Shown here: positions 10,006 through 19,653 of the stretch, one piece after another
How positions within the stretch are numbered: the stretch's first letter is position 1
Layout of the letters: every line of letters starts with the position of its first letter
From: Thiogranum sp.
GTDB lineage: Bacteria > Pseudomonadota > Gammaproteobacteria > DSM-19610
Assembly (NCBI GenBank): GCA_030148775.1
Contig: JASBST010000011.1
Location: forward strand, 1 to 64,000
Reading direction: 5' to 3'
DNA: 64,000 nucleotides
Translations under genes and position numbers: made by a program
The notes under the pieces: model-generated
What the model was told of the DNA's origin: nothing
Seen by the model: the letters and a program-made list of their open reading frames with translations, nothing else
Database searches by the model: none

Positions 10006-10722
10006 GTGGGCGGCGAACGTATTCAACTGGCGGCGGGTTATCTGCTTCATCAGCGACCCTATCGCGAAACCAGCGCCCTGCTGGAACTGTTCACCGAGAC
10101 ACACGGCCGCATCGGGCTGGTGGCGCGCGGCGTGCGCTCGGCGCGCTCGCGCCAGCGCGGCGACCTGCAACCGTTCCGGCCCCTGCGCCTGTCCTGGAGC
10201 GGGCGCGGCGACCTGGGTACCCTGACCGCGGTGGAAAGCGACGGCGCCGATACGCTGCTCCAGGGCAGGGTGCTTTACAGCGGCTTTTATCTCAATGAGC
10301 TGCTGATGCGGCTGCTCACGCGTCACGATCCGCACCCGCTGCTGTACCGGTATTATCGCGACTGTCTGCGCCGGCTGAGTGCCGGCGAGCCGTTGGAGCA
10401 GACGCTGCGTTTGTTCGAAATACGCCTGTTGCAGGAAGCCGGCTACGGATTGCAGCTGGAGACTGAGGTCGACAGCGGCGAGACAGTGCAAGCCGATGCC
10501 CTGTACGATTACCACCTCGAATCGGGCCCGTCGCGTCTGGATAGTGCCAGCGCGACCGGCTTTGTATTCAGCGGCGCCAGTCTGCTGGCGATCGCCCGCG
10601 GCGATCTGACCGAGCCCGCGGTGGTGCACGACGCCAAGCGCCTGCTGCGCGCGGCGCTGAAACTATACCTCGGCGACAAGCCGCTGAAGTCGCGGGAATT
10701 GTTCAAGTCATTGGAGACCTAG
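10006..10722 (+). CDS. recO: DNA repair protein RecO
   Basis: 238-aa RecFOR pathway protein that helps load RecA on SSB-coated gaps. The N-terminal OB-fold reads [20 protein letters not shown] and [12 protein letters not shown]; the helical C-terminal part contains [18 protein letters not shown], typical of RecO. The GTG start at 10006 lies 11 bp after era. The order rnc-era-recO-pdxJ is standard; acpS, which often follows, is absent here. Confidence 0.92.
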   Translation: MGGERIQLAAGYLLHQRPYRETSALLELFTETHGRIGLVARGVRSARSRQRGDLQPFRPLRLSWSGRGDLGTLTAVESDGADTLLQGRVLYSGFYLNELLMRLLTRHDPHPLLYRYYRDCLRRLSAGEPLEQTLRLFEIRLLQEAGYGLQLETEVDSGETVQADALYDYHLESGPSRLDSASATGFVFSGASLLAIARGDLTEPAVVHDAKRLLRAALKLYLGDKPLKSRELFKSLET

Positions 10723-10726
10723 AACC

Positions 10727-11476
10727 ATGTCAGCCATGCAGCCACTTTTGCTGGGAGTGAACATCGACCATATCGCCACCCTGCGCCAGGCCAGGGGCAC
10801 GCGCTATCCGGACCCGGTGCAGGCGGCCAGTGCGGCCGAGCTGGCCGGTGCCGATAGTATTACGCTGCATCTGCGCGAAGATCGCCGGCATATCCAGGAG
10901 CGCGACGTGGAGCTGCTGGGCGCTACCTTGCAAACGCGCATGAATCTGGAAATGGCGGTAACCGAGCAGATGCTGACGATAGCGGCCCGTGTACGGCCGG
11001 CCGATTGCTGCCTGGTGCCGGAGCGGCGCGAAGAGCTGACCACCGAAGGCGGGTTGGATGTGGCCGGACAACGCTCGCGGCTGCGCGAAGCGTGCGCGCG
11101 CCTGGCCGAAGCGGGCGTGCGGGTATCGCTGTTTATCGACGCCGATGCCCGTCAAGTGGAAGCCGCGCACGAAGTCGGCGCGCCCTGTATCGAGATTCAC
11201 ACCGGGCATTTTGCCGATGCGGCGGCCGCGGCGCGGCGCGCCGAGTATGACAAAATCCGCGACGCGGCGGCACTGGGTGACCGGCTCGGTCTGCAGGTCA
11301 ACGCCGGCCACGGCCTGCATTATCACAACGTGCAGGAGATCGCCGCACTGGCGCCGCTGCGCGAATTGAACATCGGTCACGCCATTGTCGCGCGCGCGGT
11401 GTTCACCGGCCTGGGCGAGGCGGTGCGGGAAATGAAACGGCTGATGTGTCAGGTACGCACAGGTGCCAGCGGCTGA
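10727..11476 (+). CDS. pdxJ: Pyridoxine 5'-phosphate synthase
   Basis: 249-aa TIM-barrel enzyme that condenses 1-deoxyxylulose 5-phosphate with 3-amino-2-oxopropyl phosphate to give pyridoxine 5'-phosphate. [17 protein letters not shown] at the N-terminus is the PdxJ signature with active-site His and Arg; [10 protein letters not shown] and [12 protein letters not shown] carry the other conserved residues. It starts 4 bp after recO. Its 3' end overlaps the convergent cyclase gene by 28 bp. Confidence 0.95.
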   Translation: MSAMQPLLLGVNIDHIATLRQARGTRYPDPVQAASAAELAGADSITLHLREDRRHIQERDVELLGATLQTRMNLEMAVTEQMLTIAARVRPADCCLVPERREELTTEGGLDVAGQRSRLREACARLAEAGVRVSLFIDADARQVEAAHEVGAPCIEIHTGHFADAAAAARRAEYDKIRDAAALGDRLGLQVNAGHGLHYHNVQEIAALAPLRELNIGHAIVARAVFTGLGEAVREMKRLMCQVRTGASG

Positions 11477-12435
11477 TGCATCTCCAGGCCGCTGTGCCGG
11501 TTCTTGGCCTCGTACATCGCCTGGTCGGCCGCGCGCAGCAATGTCTCTATATCCAAACCGTGATCCGGATACACCGCGATGCCGACGCTCGCCGCCAGGT
11601 GCAGTTGCTGATCCAGAATGGCAAAGGTCGATTGCAGTGCGGTCACGATCTTGTGCCCGGCGGCCAGCGCCTCCTGCCGATTGCGGACCTGTTCCAGCGA
11701 GATGATGAATTCGTCGCCGCCGATTCGGGATACGACATCGGTCTGACGCACCGTTTCGCGCAGACGCTGCGCCACGGCTTGCAGTAGGCGGTCGCCGTAC
11801 TCGTGACCGTAGCGGTCGTTGATGGGTTTGAACTGGTCCAGGTCGATGTAGACCACGCCCAGTTTGCGACCGAAACGATCGGCGCGAGCGATGCCTTTGC
11901 GCAGACTGTCGTATAGCAACGCGCGATTGGGCAGATCGGTAAGCTGGTCGTGTTCGGCCTTATAGGCCAGTTGCTGTGCCTGGCGCACCCGATCCGTGGT
12001 GTCCTGTATCACCAGTGTATAGAAGTGCCTGCCGTCGACGTGTCCCTGCGACAGGGCGATGTCGGAGGGAAAGCGTTCGCCGTTTTTACGCATGCAGACG
12101 ATGCTGTCGGTGCGAAAGCCGATCGGATTGTCACGCGCGATGCGTACCAGCGCGGCCACCCGGTGCTTTTCGCGCCGGCGAAATTCGGGACACAGCAGTC
12201 GGGTGAACGGCAGGCCCAGCACCGTCGACTGCCGATAACCGAACAGTTTCTTCGCACCCTGGTTGAACAGCGACAAGCGGTAATGGTCGTCGACGCAGAC
12301 TATGGCCAGATGGGTGATATTGAGCTGGCGAACACCGCTGACAATTTGTCGCAGCGAGGGGTTGTCTGCGGTCCGGGGGTGCGTCCGTGGAGGCGGTTCT
12401 TCCTGATGTGATGGCGGTAAATTCTGTCTCGACAT
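11449..12435 (-). CDS. PAS domain-containing diguanylate cyclase
   Basis: 328-aa cytoplasmic protein predicted to make cyclic di-GMP. The N-terminal half is one PAS/PAC domain ([20 protein letters not shown] to the PAC part ending [12 protein letters not shown]). The C-terminal GGDEF domain has [20 protein letters not shown] and the intact catalytic motif SRIGGDEF. An inhibitory I-site RQTD sits five residues before GGDEF, so product inhibition is expected. The frame is open up to 12513, but the Met at 12435 is the more natural start. It converges on pdxJ and is the only intact c-di-GMP enzyme in the window. Confidence 0.87.
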   Translation of the reverse strand: MSRQNLPPSHQEEPPPRTHPRTADNPSLRQIVSGVRQLNITHLAIVCVDDHYRLSLFNQGAKKLFGYRQSTVLGLPFTRLLCPEFRRREKHRVAALVRIARDNPIGFRTDSIVCMRKNGERFPSDIALSQGHVDGRHFYTLVIQDTTDRVRQAQQLAYKAEHDQLTDLPNRALLYDSLRKGIARADRFGRKLGVVYIDLDQFKPINDRYGHEYGDRLLQAVAQRLRETVRQTDVVSRIGGDEFIISLEQVRNRQEALAAGHKIVTALQSTFAILDQQLHLAASVGIAVYPDHGLDIETLLRAADQAMYEAKNRHSGLEMHQPLAPVRT

Positions 12436-12649
12436 GGAATCGGACCGCAGCGGGCAAGCTAAACCGTTAATAGTTGGTATAATCCTGCCAAACGACCGGC
12501 CGGCCCTGATCATCCTGCAAGCGGGACGATCGGCGCTTGTGTCCGGGGCGGTATCGCCGCTGCTTTCCCGTACGGTTATTGTCAGTATAGCCGGCTTTTA
12601 TCCGGCTTGTTTCACGGGATCGCGGGCGACAATAAAGGTTATTGATTTT
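12436..12649 (+). promoter_or_regulatory. cysM upstream region with -10 box and hairpins
   Basis: TATAAT occurs at about 12478-12483, facing cysM, with a poor -35 side. Two structures lie in the resulting leader of about 160 nt. One pairs CAAGCG with CGCTTG around a 10-nt loop (about 12519-12540). The other pairs AGCCGG at 12589-12594 with CCGGCT at 12602-12607 and is followed by TTGTTT, a weak terminator-like form. I see no known sulfur riboswitch. Confidence 0.35.
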
Positions 12650-13540
12650 ATGGACTTTCCAACGATTGAACAGTTTGTCGGCAACACCCCGCTGGTGCGC
12701 CTGCAACGGCTGCCGGGCGACACCAGCAACCGGATCCTGGTGAAACTCGAAGGCAACAATCCGGCCGGTTCGGTCAAGGACCGGCCGGCACTGGGCATGA
12801 TTCGGGGCGCCGAGGCACGCGGCGAGATTCGTCCGGGTGATACGCTGATTGAAGCCACCAGCGGCAACACCGGCATCGCGCTGGCGATGGCCGCGGCCAT
12901 GAAGGGTTATCGCATGGTGCTGATCATGCCGGAGAACATGAGCCTGGAACGGCGTCAGGTGATGAAGGCTTTCGGAGCCGAGATCGTCCTGGTGACGCGC
13001 GAGCAAAGCATGGAAGGCGCGCGCGATCTGGCCAAGCAGATGGAGGCCGAAAGACGCGGACGGGTGCTCGATCAGTTCTCCAATCCGGATAATCCGCGCG
13101 CGCATTACGCGGGTACCGGACCGGAAATCTGGCGCGATACCGACGGACGCGTTACCCATTTTGTCAGCGCCATGGGCACCACCGGCACCATCATGGGTAC
13201 CTCCAGATATCTGAAGGAGCAGAACCCGAAGGTGCAGATCGTCGGCGTACAACCGGTGGAGGGCGCGTCCATTCCCGGCATACGCCGCTGGCCGGAAGCC
13301 TATCTGCCGACGATCTTCGAAGCCAGCCGGGTGGACCGCACCCTGGATGTGGGCCAGCAGGAGGCCGAACAGACGACGCTCGATCTGGCGGCGAAAGAGG
13401 GTATTTTCTGCGGTATTTCTTCCGGTGGCGCGGTCGCCGCGGCACTCAAGCTCGCCAGCGAGGTGGAAAACGCGGTGATCGTGGCCATCATCTGCGATCG
13501 CGGCGACCGTTATCTGTCGACCGGCGTGTTCCCGGGGTAA
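12650..13540 (+). CDS. cysM: Cysteine synthase B (CysM)
   Basis: 296-aa PLP enzyme that makes cysteine from O-acetylserine and sulfide or thiosulfate. The PLP lysine lies in NPAGSVKDRPALGMI and the loop SGNTGIALA binds the substrate carboxylate. GRVLDQFSNPDNPRAHYAGT and EGIFCGISSGGAVAAALKLA are typical of CysM rather than CysK. The frame extends back to 12434, but the ATG at 12650 gives the expected N-terminus DFPTIEQFVGNTPLVRLQRL and family length. Confidence 0.93.
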   Translation: MDFPTIEQFVGNTPLVRLQRLPGDTSNRILVKLEGNNPAGSVKDRPALGMIRGAEARGEIRPGDTLIEATSGNTGIALAMAAAMKGYRMVLIMPENMSLERRQVMKAFGAEIVLVTREQSMEGARDLAKQMEAERRGRVLDQFSNPDNPRAHYAGTGPEIWRDTDGRVTHFVSAMGTTGTIMGTSRYLKEQNPKVQIVGVQPVEGASIPGIRRWPEAYLPTIFEASRVDRTLDVGQQEAEQTTLDLAAKEGIFCGISSGGAVAAALKLASEVENAVIVAIICDRGDRYLSTGVFPG

Positions 13541-13548
13541 GCCTCGCC

Positions 13549-14325
13549 ATGCAGAATATTTTCGTCTTCGATATTGAAACCATTCCCGACGTCGACAGCG
13601 GCCGGCGTCTCCACCAACTGGGTGAACTCGGCGCCGAGGACGCGGCGAAAGCTATGCTGCAATTGCGCCAGCAGCAGGTGGGGCATGATTTTCTGCCGCT
13701 GCACCTGCATCGTATTTGCGCCATTTCGGTGGTGCTGCGCCACGGCGACAAAGTGCGCGTCTGGTCGCTGGGCGAGACCGAGGCGACCGAGGGCGAGCTG
13801 GTACAGCGGTTTTTCGACGGCATCGACAAATTCACGCCCACGCTGGTGTCCTGGAACGGCGGCGGTTTCGATTTGCCGGTTTTGCACTATCGTGCGTTGC
13901 TGCACGGTATTGCCGCGCCGCGCTATTGGGATACCGGCGGCGACGATCGGGATTTCAAATGGAACAATTACCTGAGCCGCTACCACGAGCGCCACACCGA
14001 TCTGATGGACGTGCTGGCCAACTATCAGCCGCGCGCCTGCGCCAAGCTCGATGAGATTGCCACCTTGCTGGGATTTCCCGGCAAGATGGGTATGAGCGGC
14101 GCGCATGTCTGGGACGCCTATCAGGCCGGTCAGATTGGCGCCATCCGCGATTATTGCGAAACCGACGTGCTGAACACCTATCTGGTGTACCTGCGTTTCG
14201 AATTGATCCGCGGACGCTTGACGCCCGCGGCCTATCGCCAGGAGATGGAGCTGCTGCGCACGACTTTGCAGGCGGACGGACGATCCCACGTCCAGGAATT
14301 TCTCGGCCACTGGGTGGAGACTTGA
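13549..14325 (+). CDS. Predicted 3'-5' exonuclease, PolB-like
   Basis: 258-aa DnaQ-like nuclease of the PolB-exonuclease type (PF10108-like). The acidic residues of the two-metal site appear in FDIETIPD near the N-terminus, SWNGGGFDLPVL in the middle and AIRDYCETDVLNTYLVYLRF toward the C-terminus. It is a stand-alone exonuclease domain with no polymerase domain. It starts 8 bp after cysM and is followed by rlmD after 46 bp. Its biological substrate is not established. Confidence 0.85.
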   Translation: MQNIFVFDIETIPDVDSGRRLHQLGELGAEDAAKAMLQLRQQQVGHDFLPLHLHRICAISVVLRHGDKVRVWSLGETEATEGELVQRFFDGIDKFTPTLVSWNGGGFDLPVLHYRALLHGIAAPRYWDTGGDDRDFKWNNYLSRYHERHTDLMDVLANYQPRACAKLDEIATLLGFPGKMGMSGAHVWDAYQAGQIGAIRDYCETDVLNTYLVYLRFELIRGRLTPAAYRQEMELLRTTLQADGRSHVQEFLGHWVET

Positions 14326-14371
14326 GACACCCCACGATGGCCGCGGTGTTTTCGGCTGCACGGAGTGACCG

Positions 14372-15700
14372 ATGAGCAGGCGCAGTCGGAAGGCGCGGCT
14401 GCCGAGCGAGCCCGTGCACGCCGGTATCGAATCGCTCAGTCACGACGGTCGCGGTGTTACGCGCATCGACGGCAAGACGACTTTCATCGACGGCGCCCTG
14501 CCGGGTGAGTCGATCAGCTTTATCTATAGCGGACGCTGCAAAAAATACGACGAAGGTCGCGTGGAGGAGATTTTCTCGCCCGCGGCCGAACGGGTGCCGG
14601 CGCGCTGTGCGCATTTTTCTCTCTGCGGCGGTTGCTGTCTGCAACACCTTGCCGGCGACCAACAAATCGCCGCCAAGCAACAAAGCCTGCTGGATAACCT
14701 CCAGCGTATCGGCGGGGTCGTGCCGCAGGCGCTGCTGGCGCCGCTGACCGGGCCTCTGTGGGGCTACCGCAATAAGGCGCGCCTCGGTGTGAAGTTCGTC
14801 CGCAAGAAGGGCCGGGTGTTGGTGGGCTTTCGCGAAAAACGCACCCCCTATCTGGCCGATATCCGCCGCTGCGAAGTTCTGCATCCGTCCGTCGGTGAAC
14901 GCATCGAGACGCTGGCGCAGCTGATCCAGGGGCTGCAGGCGCGCGAGCGTATCGCGCAGATCGAAGTGGCGGTGGGCGACAATGTCACCGCCTTGGTGTT
15001 GCGCAATCTGGACCCGCTGAGCGCGCCGGACCAGGCAGCGCTGATCGGGTTCGCCCGCGACACCGGGCTGCACCTCTATTTGCAGCCGGCCGGCCCCGAC
15101 AGTGTCGAATCGCTGTGGCCGCAGAATTCGCGGCTGACTTACCGTTTGCCGCGATACGACCTCGAGATGGTGTTTCTGCCGACCGATTTCACCCATGTGA
15201 ATCCGCACATCAATCAGGCGATGATCGACCAGGCGCTGGCGTTGCTGGAGCCGCAAGCCGACCACCGGGTGCTGGATCTGTTCTGCGGCCTGGGGAATTT
15301 CACTTTGCCGCTGGCACGCCGTGCCGCACGGGTGACCGGGGTGGAAGGGGACGCGGCACTGGTGCAGCGGGCGCGCGACAATGCCGCCGCCAACGGGTTG
15401 GGCAATGTCGATTTCCACGCCGTCGATTTAAACGAGGATGTCGCCGGTCAGCGCTGGATGCAGACCGACTACGACCGGATACTGCTGGATCCGCCGCGTA
15501 GCGGCGCGGCGAATATGATGCCGCAGTTGGCCGGAACGGGCGCCGGGCGTATTGTCTATGTCTCCTGCCATCCGGCGTCGCTGGCGCGCGACGCCGCTAT
15601 ACTGGTCGGGGAGCATGGCTACCGCCTGGCCGCCGCCGGCGTGATGGACATGTTCCCGCACACCGCGCACGTCGAATCCATCGCCTTGTTCGTCCGCTGA
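14372..15700 (+). CDS. rlmD: 23S rRNA (uracil-1939-C5)-methyltransferase RlmD
   Basis: 442-aa SAM-dependent methyltransferase of the RumA family. An N-terminal TRAM domain (ESLSHDGRGVTRIDGKTTFI) precedes the iron-sulfur cysteines in CAHFSLCGGCCLQH. The Rossmann fold has DLFCGLGNFTLPLA, and the catalytic Cys is in YVSCHPASLARD. Length matches the family. The start ATG at 14372 gives the basic N-terminus SRRSRKARLPSEPV. The gene is followed by a convergent DsbA-family gene with no clear terminator between them. Confidence 0.93.
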   Translation: MSRRSRKARLPSEPVHAGIESLSHDGRGVTRIDGKTTFIDGALPGESISFIYSGRCKKYDEGRVEEIFSPAAERVPARCAHFSLCGGCCLQHLAGDQQIAAKQQSLLDNLQRIGGVVPQALLAPLTGPLWGYRNKARLGVKFVRKKGRVLVGFREKRTPYLADIRRCEVLHPSVGERIETLAQLIQGLQARERIAQIEVAVGDNVTALVLRNLDPLSAPDQAALIGFARDTGLHLYLQPAGPDSVESLWPQNSRLTYRLPRYDLEMVFLPTDFTHVNPHINQAMIDQALALLEPQADHRVLDLFCGLGNFTLPLARRAARVTGVEGDAALVQRARDNAAANGLGNVDFHAVDLNEDVAGQRWMQTDYDRILLDPPRSGAANMMPQLAGTGAGRIVYVSCHPASLARDAAILVGEHGYRLAAAGVMDMFPHTAHVESIALFVR

Positions 15701-15737
15701 GCCGGGCGGCGTCGCTCGCGCCCCGGCGCGGCGCGAC

Positions 15738-16376
15738 TCAGGCCGGGGGTGTCGGTGGTGCTGTGGTTGCGCCGCGCGCCGCGGCCAGCAGGGATTCGAC
15801 CGGCACGGCGCCGGTGAGCCGTTGTTCGCCGATGAAGAAGGTCGGCGTGCCGGTGGCGCCGGTTTTTACCGCGGCGGCCAGATTCTGTTGCAGGCGTTGG
15901 GCGTAAAGCGGGTCCTCCCAGGCCTGCGCGACGGTCTGTTCCGGTACGCCGCATTCGGCGGCCAGCCCGCGCAGGATGTCCGCATCGCCGATGTTGTGCC
16001 CTTCGAGAAGAAAACTTTCGAACAGACGCCGGTGCAGCCTGTAGAAAATCTCCGCGCCTAGTGGTTTGCTGGCTTCGGCCAACAGCAGCGCGCGGCGGGA
16101 ATTGGTGGTGAAGGTATGCGGCGCCAGCTCGACGCCCTCGGCCTGCGCCAGTGTCTCCAGATCATCCAGCAGGCCGTGCAAACGCGACGGTGAATACCCC
16201 AGCTCGGCGACGGGTTTGCCCTCGGCCGGGCTTTCCGGATGGATTTCCACCAGCGCCCAGTTGACGGCTAACTGAAAATGCGCGCGCAGCTTCTCCAGGC
16301 GCAAATAGCCGATATAGCAGAACGGGCAGATGTAATCGCTGAGCACGGCCAGTTGCAGCGGCGGTTTGTCAGTCAT
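15738..16376 (-). CDS. DsbA family oxidoreductase (FrnE-like)
   Basis: 212-aa thioredoxin-fold protein with a helical insertion, the FrnE/2-hydroxychromene isomerase type. The redox site is SDYICPFCYIG (CPFC) and the cis-Pro loop is GATGTPTFFIGEQRLTGA. There is no signal peptide, so it is probably cytoplasmic. The frame is open to 16415, but MTDKPPLQLAVLSDY at 16376 is the likely start. FrnE of Deinococcus is a disulfide isomerase linked to oxidative stress; the role here is not known. Confidence 0.85.
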   Translation of the reverse strand: MTDKPPLQLAVLSDYICPFCYIGYLRLEKLRAHFQLAVNWALVEIHPESPAEGKPVAELGYSPSRLHGLLDDLETLAQAEGVELAPHTFTTNSRRALLLAEASKPLGAEIFYRLHRRLFESFLLEGHNIGDADILRGLAAECGVPEQTVAQAWEDPLYAQRLQQNLAAAVKTGATGTPTFFIGEQRLTGAVPVESLLAAARGATTAPPTPPA

Positions 16377-16509
16377 GATAAGCGACCTCGGTTGTCGACG
16401 CGGCTTCACCGCCACGCGCCTGCACGGCTAGGCCTGAGCATAGCGCATATCGCCTGCTCCACCCAGCCTGTAGAATAGGCGTCAGACCCTATAGGACCGT
16501 TAACTTATT

Positions 16510-18276
16510 GTGACGACTTACAATCTGAAATCGGTTTTGGCGATCGTGCGAGAGCACCGCCGGGAGCTGGTGGCTGCCAACATCATCGCGGTGTTCGCGG
16601 TCCTCGCCAGTGTCCCGCTGCCGCTGATGATGCCGCTGCTGGTCGACGAGGTGCTGCTCGACAAGCCGGGCCGGATGTTGCAGTTGATGGATGCCTTGTT
16701 TCCCGCCGCCTGGCGGGGTCCGGTGATGTATATCGGTGGCATTTTAGCGCTCACCGTGGTGCTGCGTCTGACCTCGGTCATGCTCAGTGTCTGGCAGACG
16801 CGCCAGTTCAGTCTGATCTCCAAGGACGTGGTCTACCGTATCCGCCGTGACCTGCTGTTACGCCTGCAACGCATTTCGATGAGCGAATACGAAGCTATGG
16901 GCAGCGGCGAGGTGACTTCGCACTTTGTCACCGACTTGAACGCCGTGGACGAATTCATCGGCATGACGGTGGCCAAATTCATTATCGCGGTGCTGTCGCT
17001 GGTGGGCGCCGCCGGGGTACTGTTGTGGATGCACTGGCAACTGGCATTGCTGATTCTGTTTCTGAATCCACTGGTGGTCTATTTCACAGTGGTGCTGGGT
17101 AAGCGCGTCAAGCACCTCAAGCGGCGCGAAAACCAGGCTTTCGAACTGTTCCAGGGCGCACTCACCGAGACCCTGGACGCCATTCAGCAGATCCGCGCGG
17201 CCAATCGCGAACGCCACTATCTGCAACGGGTGGTCGACAGCGCGCGCCGCATCAAGCACGATTCGGCGGCGTTTTCCTGGAAAAGCGACGCGGCGGGGCG
17301 GCTGTCGTTCCTCGTCTTCCTGGTGGGCTTCGATCTGTTCCGGGCCGTCAGTATGCTGCTGGTGGTGTATTCCAGCCTGACCATCGGCGAGATGATGGCG
17401 GTGTTCGCCTATCTGTGGTTCATGATGGCGCCGGTGCAGGAGGCGCTCAATATCCAGTACGCATTCTACAGCGCGCGCGCCGCGCTGGAGCGTATCAACC
17501 GGCTGCTGGCGCTGCACCAGGAGCCGCAATATCCGCACGAGCACAATCCGTTCGTCGGCCAACGCGGTGTGTCGGTACAGTTGCGCGACGTGCGTTTCCG
17601 CTATGGCCGCGGCGAGCCGGTGCTCAACGATGTCAGCCTCGATATCGCCGCGGGCGAGCGCGTGGCCCTGGTGGGCGCCAGCGGCGGCGGCAAGTCGACG
17701 CTGGTGCAGGTGTTGTTGGGGTTGTACCGGCCGGAGGCGGGCGAGATTCGTTTCAACGGCGTCGCCGTCGAGCGCATCGGACTGGATGTGGTGCGCGATC
17801 ACGTCGCCACTGTGTTGCAACACCCGGTGCTGTTCAACGACAGCGTGCGCAACAATCTGACGCTGGGGCGCGATTACAGCGATGCGGCGCTATGGCAGGC
17901 GCTGGAGCAGGCGCAACTGGCCGAAACTATAGACCAGACGCCGCTGCGGCTCGATGCGGTGCTGGGACGCCAGGGCGTGCGCCTGTCCGGTGGCCCGCGC
18001 CAGCGCCTGGCCATCGCCCGCCTGCTGCTGGGCGACCCGCAGGTGGTGATTTTCGACGAAGCCACCTCGGCGCTCGATACCGAGACCGAAGCGCGCCTGC
18101 ACCAGGCGTTGCGCGGCTTTCTCAGTGGCCGTAGCGTGATCATCGTCGCCCACCGTCTGAGCGCGGTGAAGCAGGCCGAGCGGGTGTACGTGTTCGAAGA
18201 CGGGCGCATTGCCGAGCAAGGCACCCATCGCGAACTGCTCAAGGCGGACGGGTTGTACAGCCGCTTGTACGGATAA
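16510..18276 (+). CDS. ABC exporter, fused permease and ATPase (MsbA-like)
   Basis: 588-aa half-transporter of the ABC exporter type with about six membrane helices in residues 1-310 and one ATPase domain. Walker A is GASGGGKST, Walker B is VVIFDEATSALD and the H-loop is VIIVAHRLSAV. The signature motif reads LSGGPRQRLAIAR, where the usual residue after LSGG is Gln; here it is Pro. The GTG start at 16510 follows a weak AGGACC site. The substrate cannot be inferred; neighbours give no clue. Confidence 0.88.
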   Translation: MTTYNLKSVLAIVREHRRELVAANIIAVFAVLASVPLPLMMPLLVDEVLLDKPGRMLQLMDALFPAAWRGPVMYIGGILALTVVLRLTSVMLSVWQTRQFSLISKDVVYRIRRDLLLRLQRISMSEYEAMGSGEVTSHFVTDLNAVDEFIGMTVAKFIIAVLSLVGAAGVLLWMHWQLALLILFLNPLVVYFTVVLGKRVKHLKRRENQAFELFQGALTETLDAIQQIRAANRERHYLQRVVDSARRIKHDSAAFSWKSDAAGRLSFLVFLVGFDLFRAVSMLLVVYSSLTIGEMMAVFAYLWFMMAPVQEALNIQYAFYSARAALERINRLLALHQEPQYPHEHNPFVGQRGVSVQLRDVRFRYGRGEPVLNDVSLDIAAGERVALVGASGGGKSTLVQVLLGLYRPEAGEIRFNGVAVERIGLDVVRDHVATVLQHPVLFNDSVRNNLTLGRDYSDAALWQALEQAQLAETIDQTPLRLDAVLGRQGVRLSGGPRQRLAIARLLLGDPQVVIFDEATSALDTETEARLHQALRGFLSGRSVIIVAHRLSAVKQAERVYVFEDGRIAEQGTHRELLKADGLYSRLYG

Positions 18277-18295
18277 GGCACGCGGGGACATCGTA

Positions 18296-19048
18296 TTGTT
18301 TCCGACTCTGATTCTGGCTTTCGCCTTTGTGATCGCCGCAATTGCCTGTTATCGGTTCGTGCAAAGGCGTCACGGATGGCCGCGCGTTGGTTGCGCGGCA
18401 CGCGATCGGCATGCGTGCGCAGCCCGGCACCCGGTCACAGCGAGGCGCCGGATCTGTGGTGCGGCGCGGTTCGACGGCATCGACGATGGTCTGGAGGTGC
18501 CGGTGCCCGCGGAGCAGAACTGGGGACCCGGGCAGAGTTTCAGCGTCGAATGCCGCTTCAGGGCCGCGGGGCGGATTCGTCGTCGGCCCGCCCAGGTATT
18601 GATCGGCCGCGACGAGTGGGCGCGCGCGACCGGGTCCGGCCTGCACTGGTGGCTCGGCCTGTGGGGAAAGCGCGCTGACCATCCCGGCATGGCCGGCAAG
18701 GCGGCCTGTGTGTTGCGCGATTGCGAGGGAAACTCGGTCGCGCTCAGCGGTCGACGCCGGCTCGATGACCGCCGCTGGCACCGACTGCTGGCGCACTACG
18801 ACGCCGCCGCCGACCGAATCTCACTTTATGTGGATGGCCGCCTGGAGGGCAGCGAATCGGCACGGTTTCCGGCCGGATTCGCATCGGCGATCAGTCCGTT
18901 CAACGTCGGTTGGTTGAACCATGCCATGCATGGCGGAAAAAATAACTACTACCGGTTTCATGGAGAACTGGATTGGGCGCGCGTGGGTAGTAAGGAATGC
19001 GCCGCGGTTGTGACTACTGCCGATACCAGCGCTTCCACAACGCCTTGA
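18296..19048 (+). CDS. LamG-domain (concanavalin A-like) protein
   Basis: 250-aa protein with an N-terminal hydrophobic segment (PTLILAFAFVIAAIACY) that should anchor or export it. A LamG/concanavalin A-like fold follows: FDGIDDGLEVPVPAEQNWGP, then FSVECRFRAAG, RRWHRLLAHYDAAADRISLY-like strand pairs and a C-terminal FHGELDWARV. Such domains bind glycans or act as adhesion modules. The start is a TTG at 18296, since the longer frame from 18209 overlaps the ABC exporter. The 3' end overlaps the convergent transglycosylase gene by 35 bp. Confidence 0.7.
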   Translation: MFPTLILAFAFVIAAIACYRFVQRRHGWPRVGCAARDRHACAARHPVTARRRICGAARFDGIDDGLEVPVPAEQNWGPGQSFSVECRFRAAGRIRRRPAQVLIGRDEWARATGSGLHWWLGLWGKRADHPGMAGKAACVLRDCEGNSVALSGRRRLDDRRWHRLLAHYDAAADRISLYVDGRLEGSESARFPAGFASAISPFNVGWLNHAMHGGKNNYYRFHGELDWARVGSKECAAVVTTADTSASTTP

Positions 19049-19583
19049 ATACCCGTTGCGGATACCACACCTTGCCCACGCTGCCGTTGTAGCGCGCCAG
19101 CGCTTTACCGCGGTCGCCGCGTTCGCGCTCGAGATAGAGTTTGAGGATGGTGCAGCCGAAACGCAGATTGGTGTGGATGTCGAACAGGTCGTCGCCGGGA
19201 CGACCGATTTCGTCCAGCCAGAAGGGCATCACCTGCATCAGGCCGCGTGCGCCGGCGCTGGAAATGGCGAAGCGGTCGAAGTTGCTCTCCACGTCGATCA
19301 CCGCCAGCACCAGCTCCGGCGGCAGCTCGGCGCGGGCGGCCTCGTAGTGCACGGTCTTGAGGATCTGCAGGCGTTCTTGCGGATCGGGGACTTTGCGTTG
19401 CAGCCGGTTGGACATGTCGCTGAGCCAGACCTCGGCGTCGTAACGGTCCTCGAAGCTGTCGGCCCCATTCACCGCGTCGATGAGCAACTGACGCATCTGC
19501 GCGTCCGGCCGCTCGGTGGTGGCGGCGAACGTCATGCCGCAGCACAGCGAGGTCAGCAGCAGCGTCCAGCGAAACAGCGACAG
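19014..19583 (-). CDS. Lytic transglycosylase (SLT/MltE-like)
   Basis: Peptidoglycan-cleaving enzyme with a lysozyme-like SLT domain. The catalytic Glu lies in AVIDVESNFDRFAISSAGAR, followed by GLMQVMPFWLDEIG and ALARYNGSVGKVWYPQRV, all SLT landmarks. Upstream in frame is a clear signal peptide (LFRWTLLLTSLCCGMTFA), but it has no ATG, GTG or TTG in front of it. The next in-frame ATG is at 19778, which would overlap proS by 125 bp with unconvincing residues. I place the start at a CTG (19583) provisionally; ATG 19535 would cut into the signal peptide. Confidence 0.75.
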   Translation of the reverse strand: MSLFRWTLLLTSLCCGMTFAATTERPDAQMRQLLIDAVNGADSFEDRYDAEVWLSDMSNRLQRKVPDPQERLQILKTVHYEAARAELPPELVLAVIDVESNFDRFAISSAGARGLMQVMPFWLDEIGRPGDDLFDIHTNLRFGCTILKLYLERERGDRGKALARYNGSVGKVWYPQRVFKALWKRWYRQ

Positions 19584-19653
19584 TCCCCGCGCGGCCGCAA
19601 CCCATAGGCGAAACGTGTCGCTACCCGAGGCAGCGCCGGCACGGCCGCTGGCG

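Noticed and set aside
11449-11476. Overlap of pdxJ with the cyclase gene as a sign of misassembly
   Set aside because: Short convergent 3' overlaps also occur at 19014-19048 and 58803-58821, and both proteins have complete C-termini.
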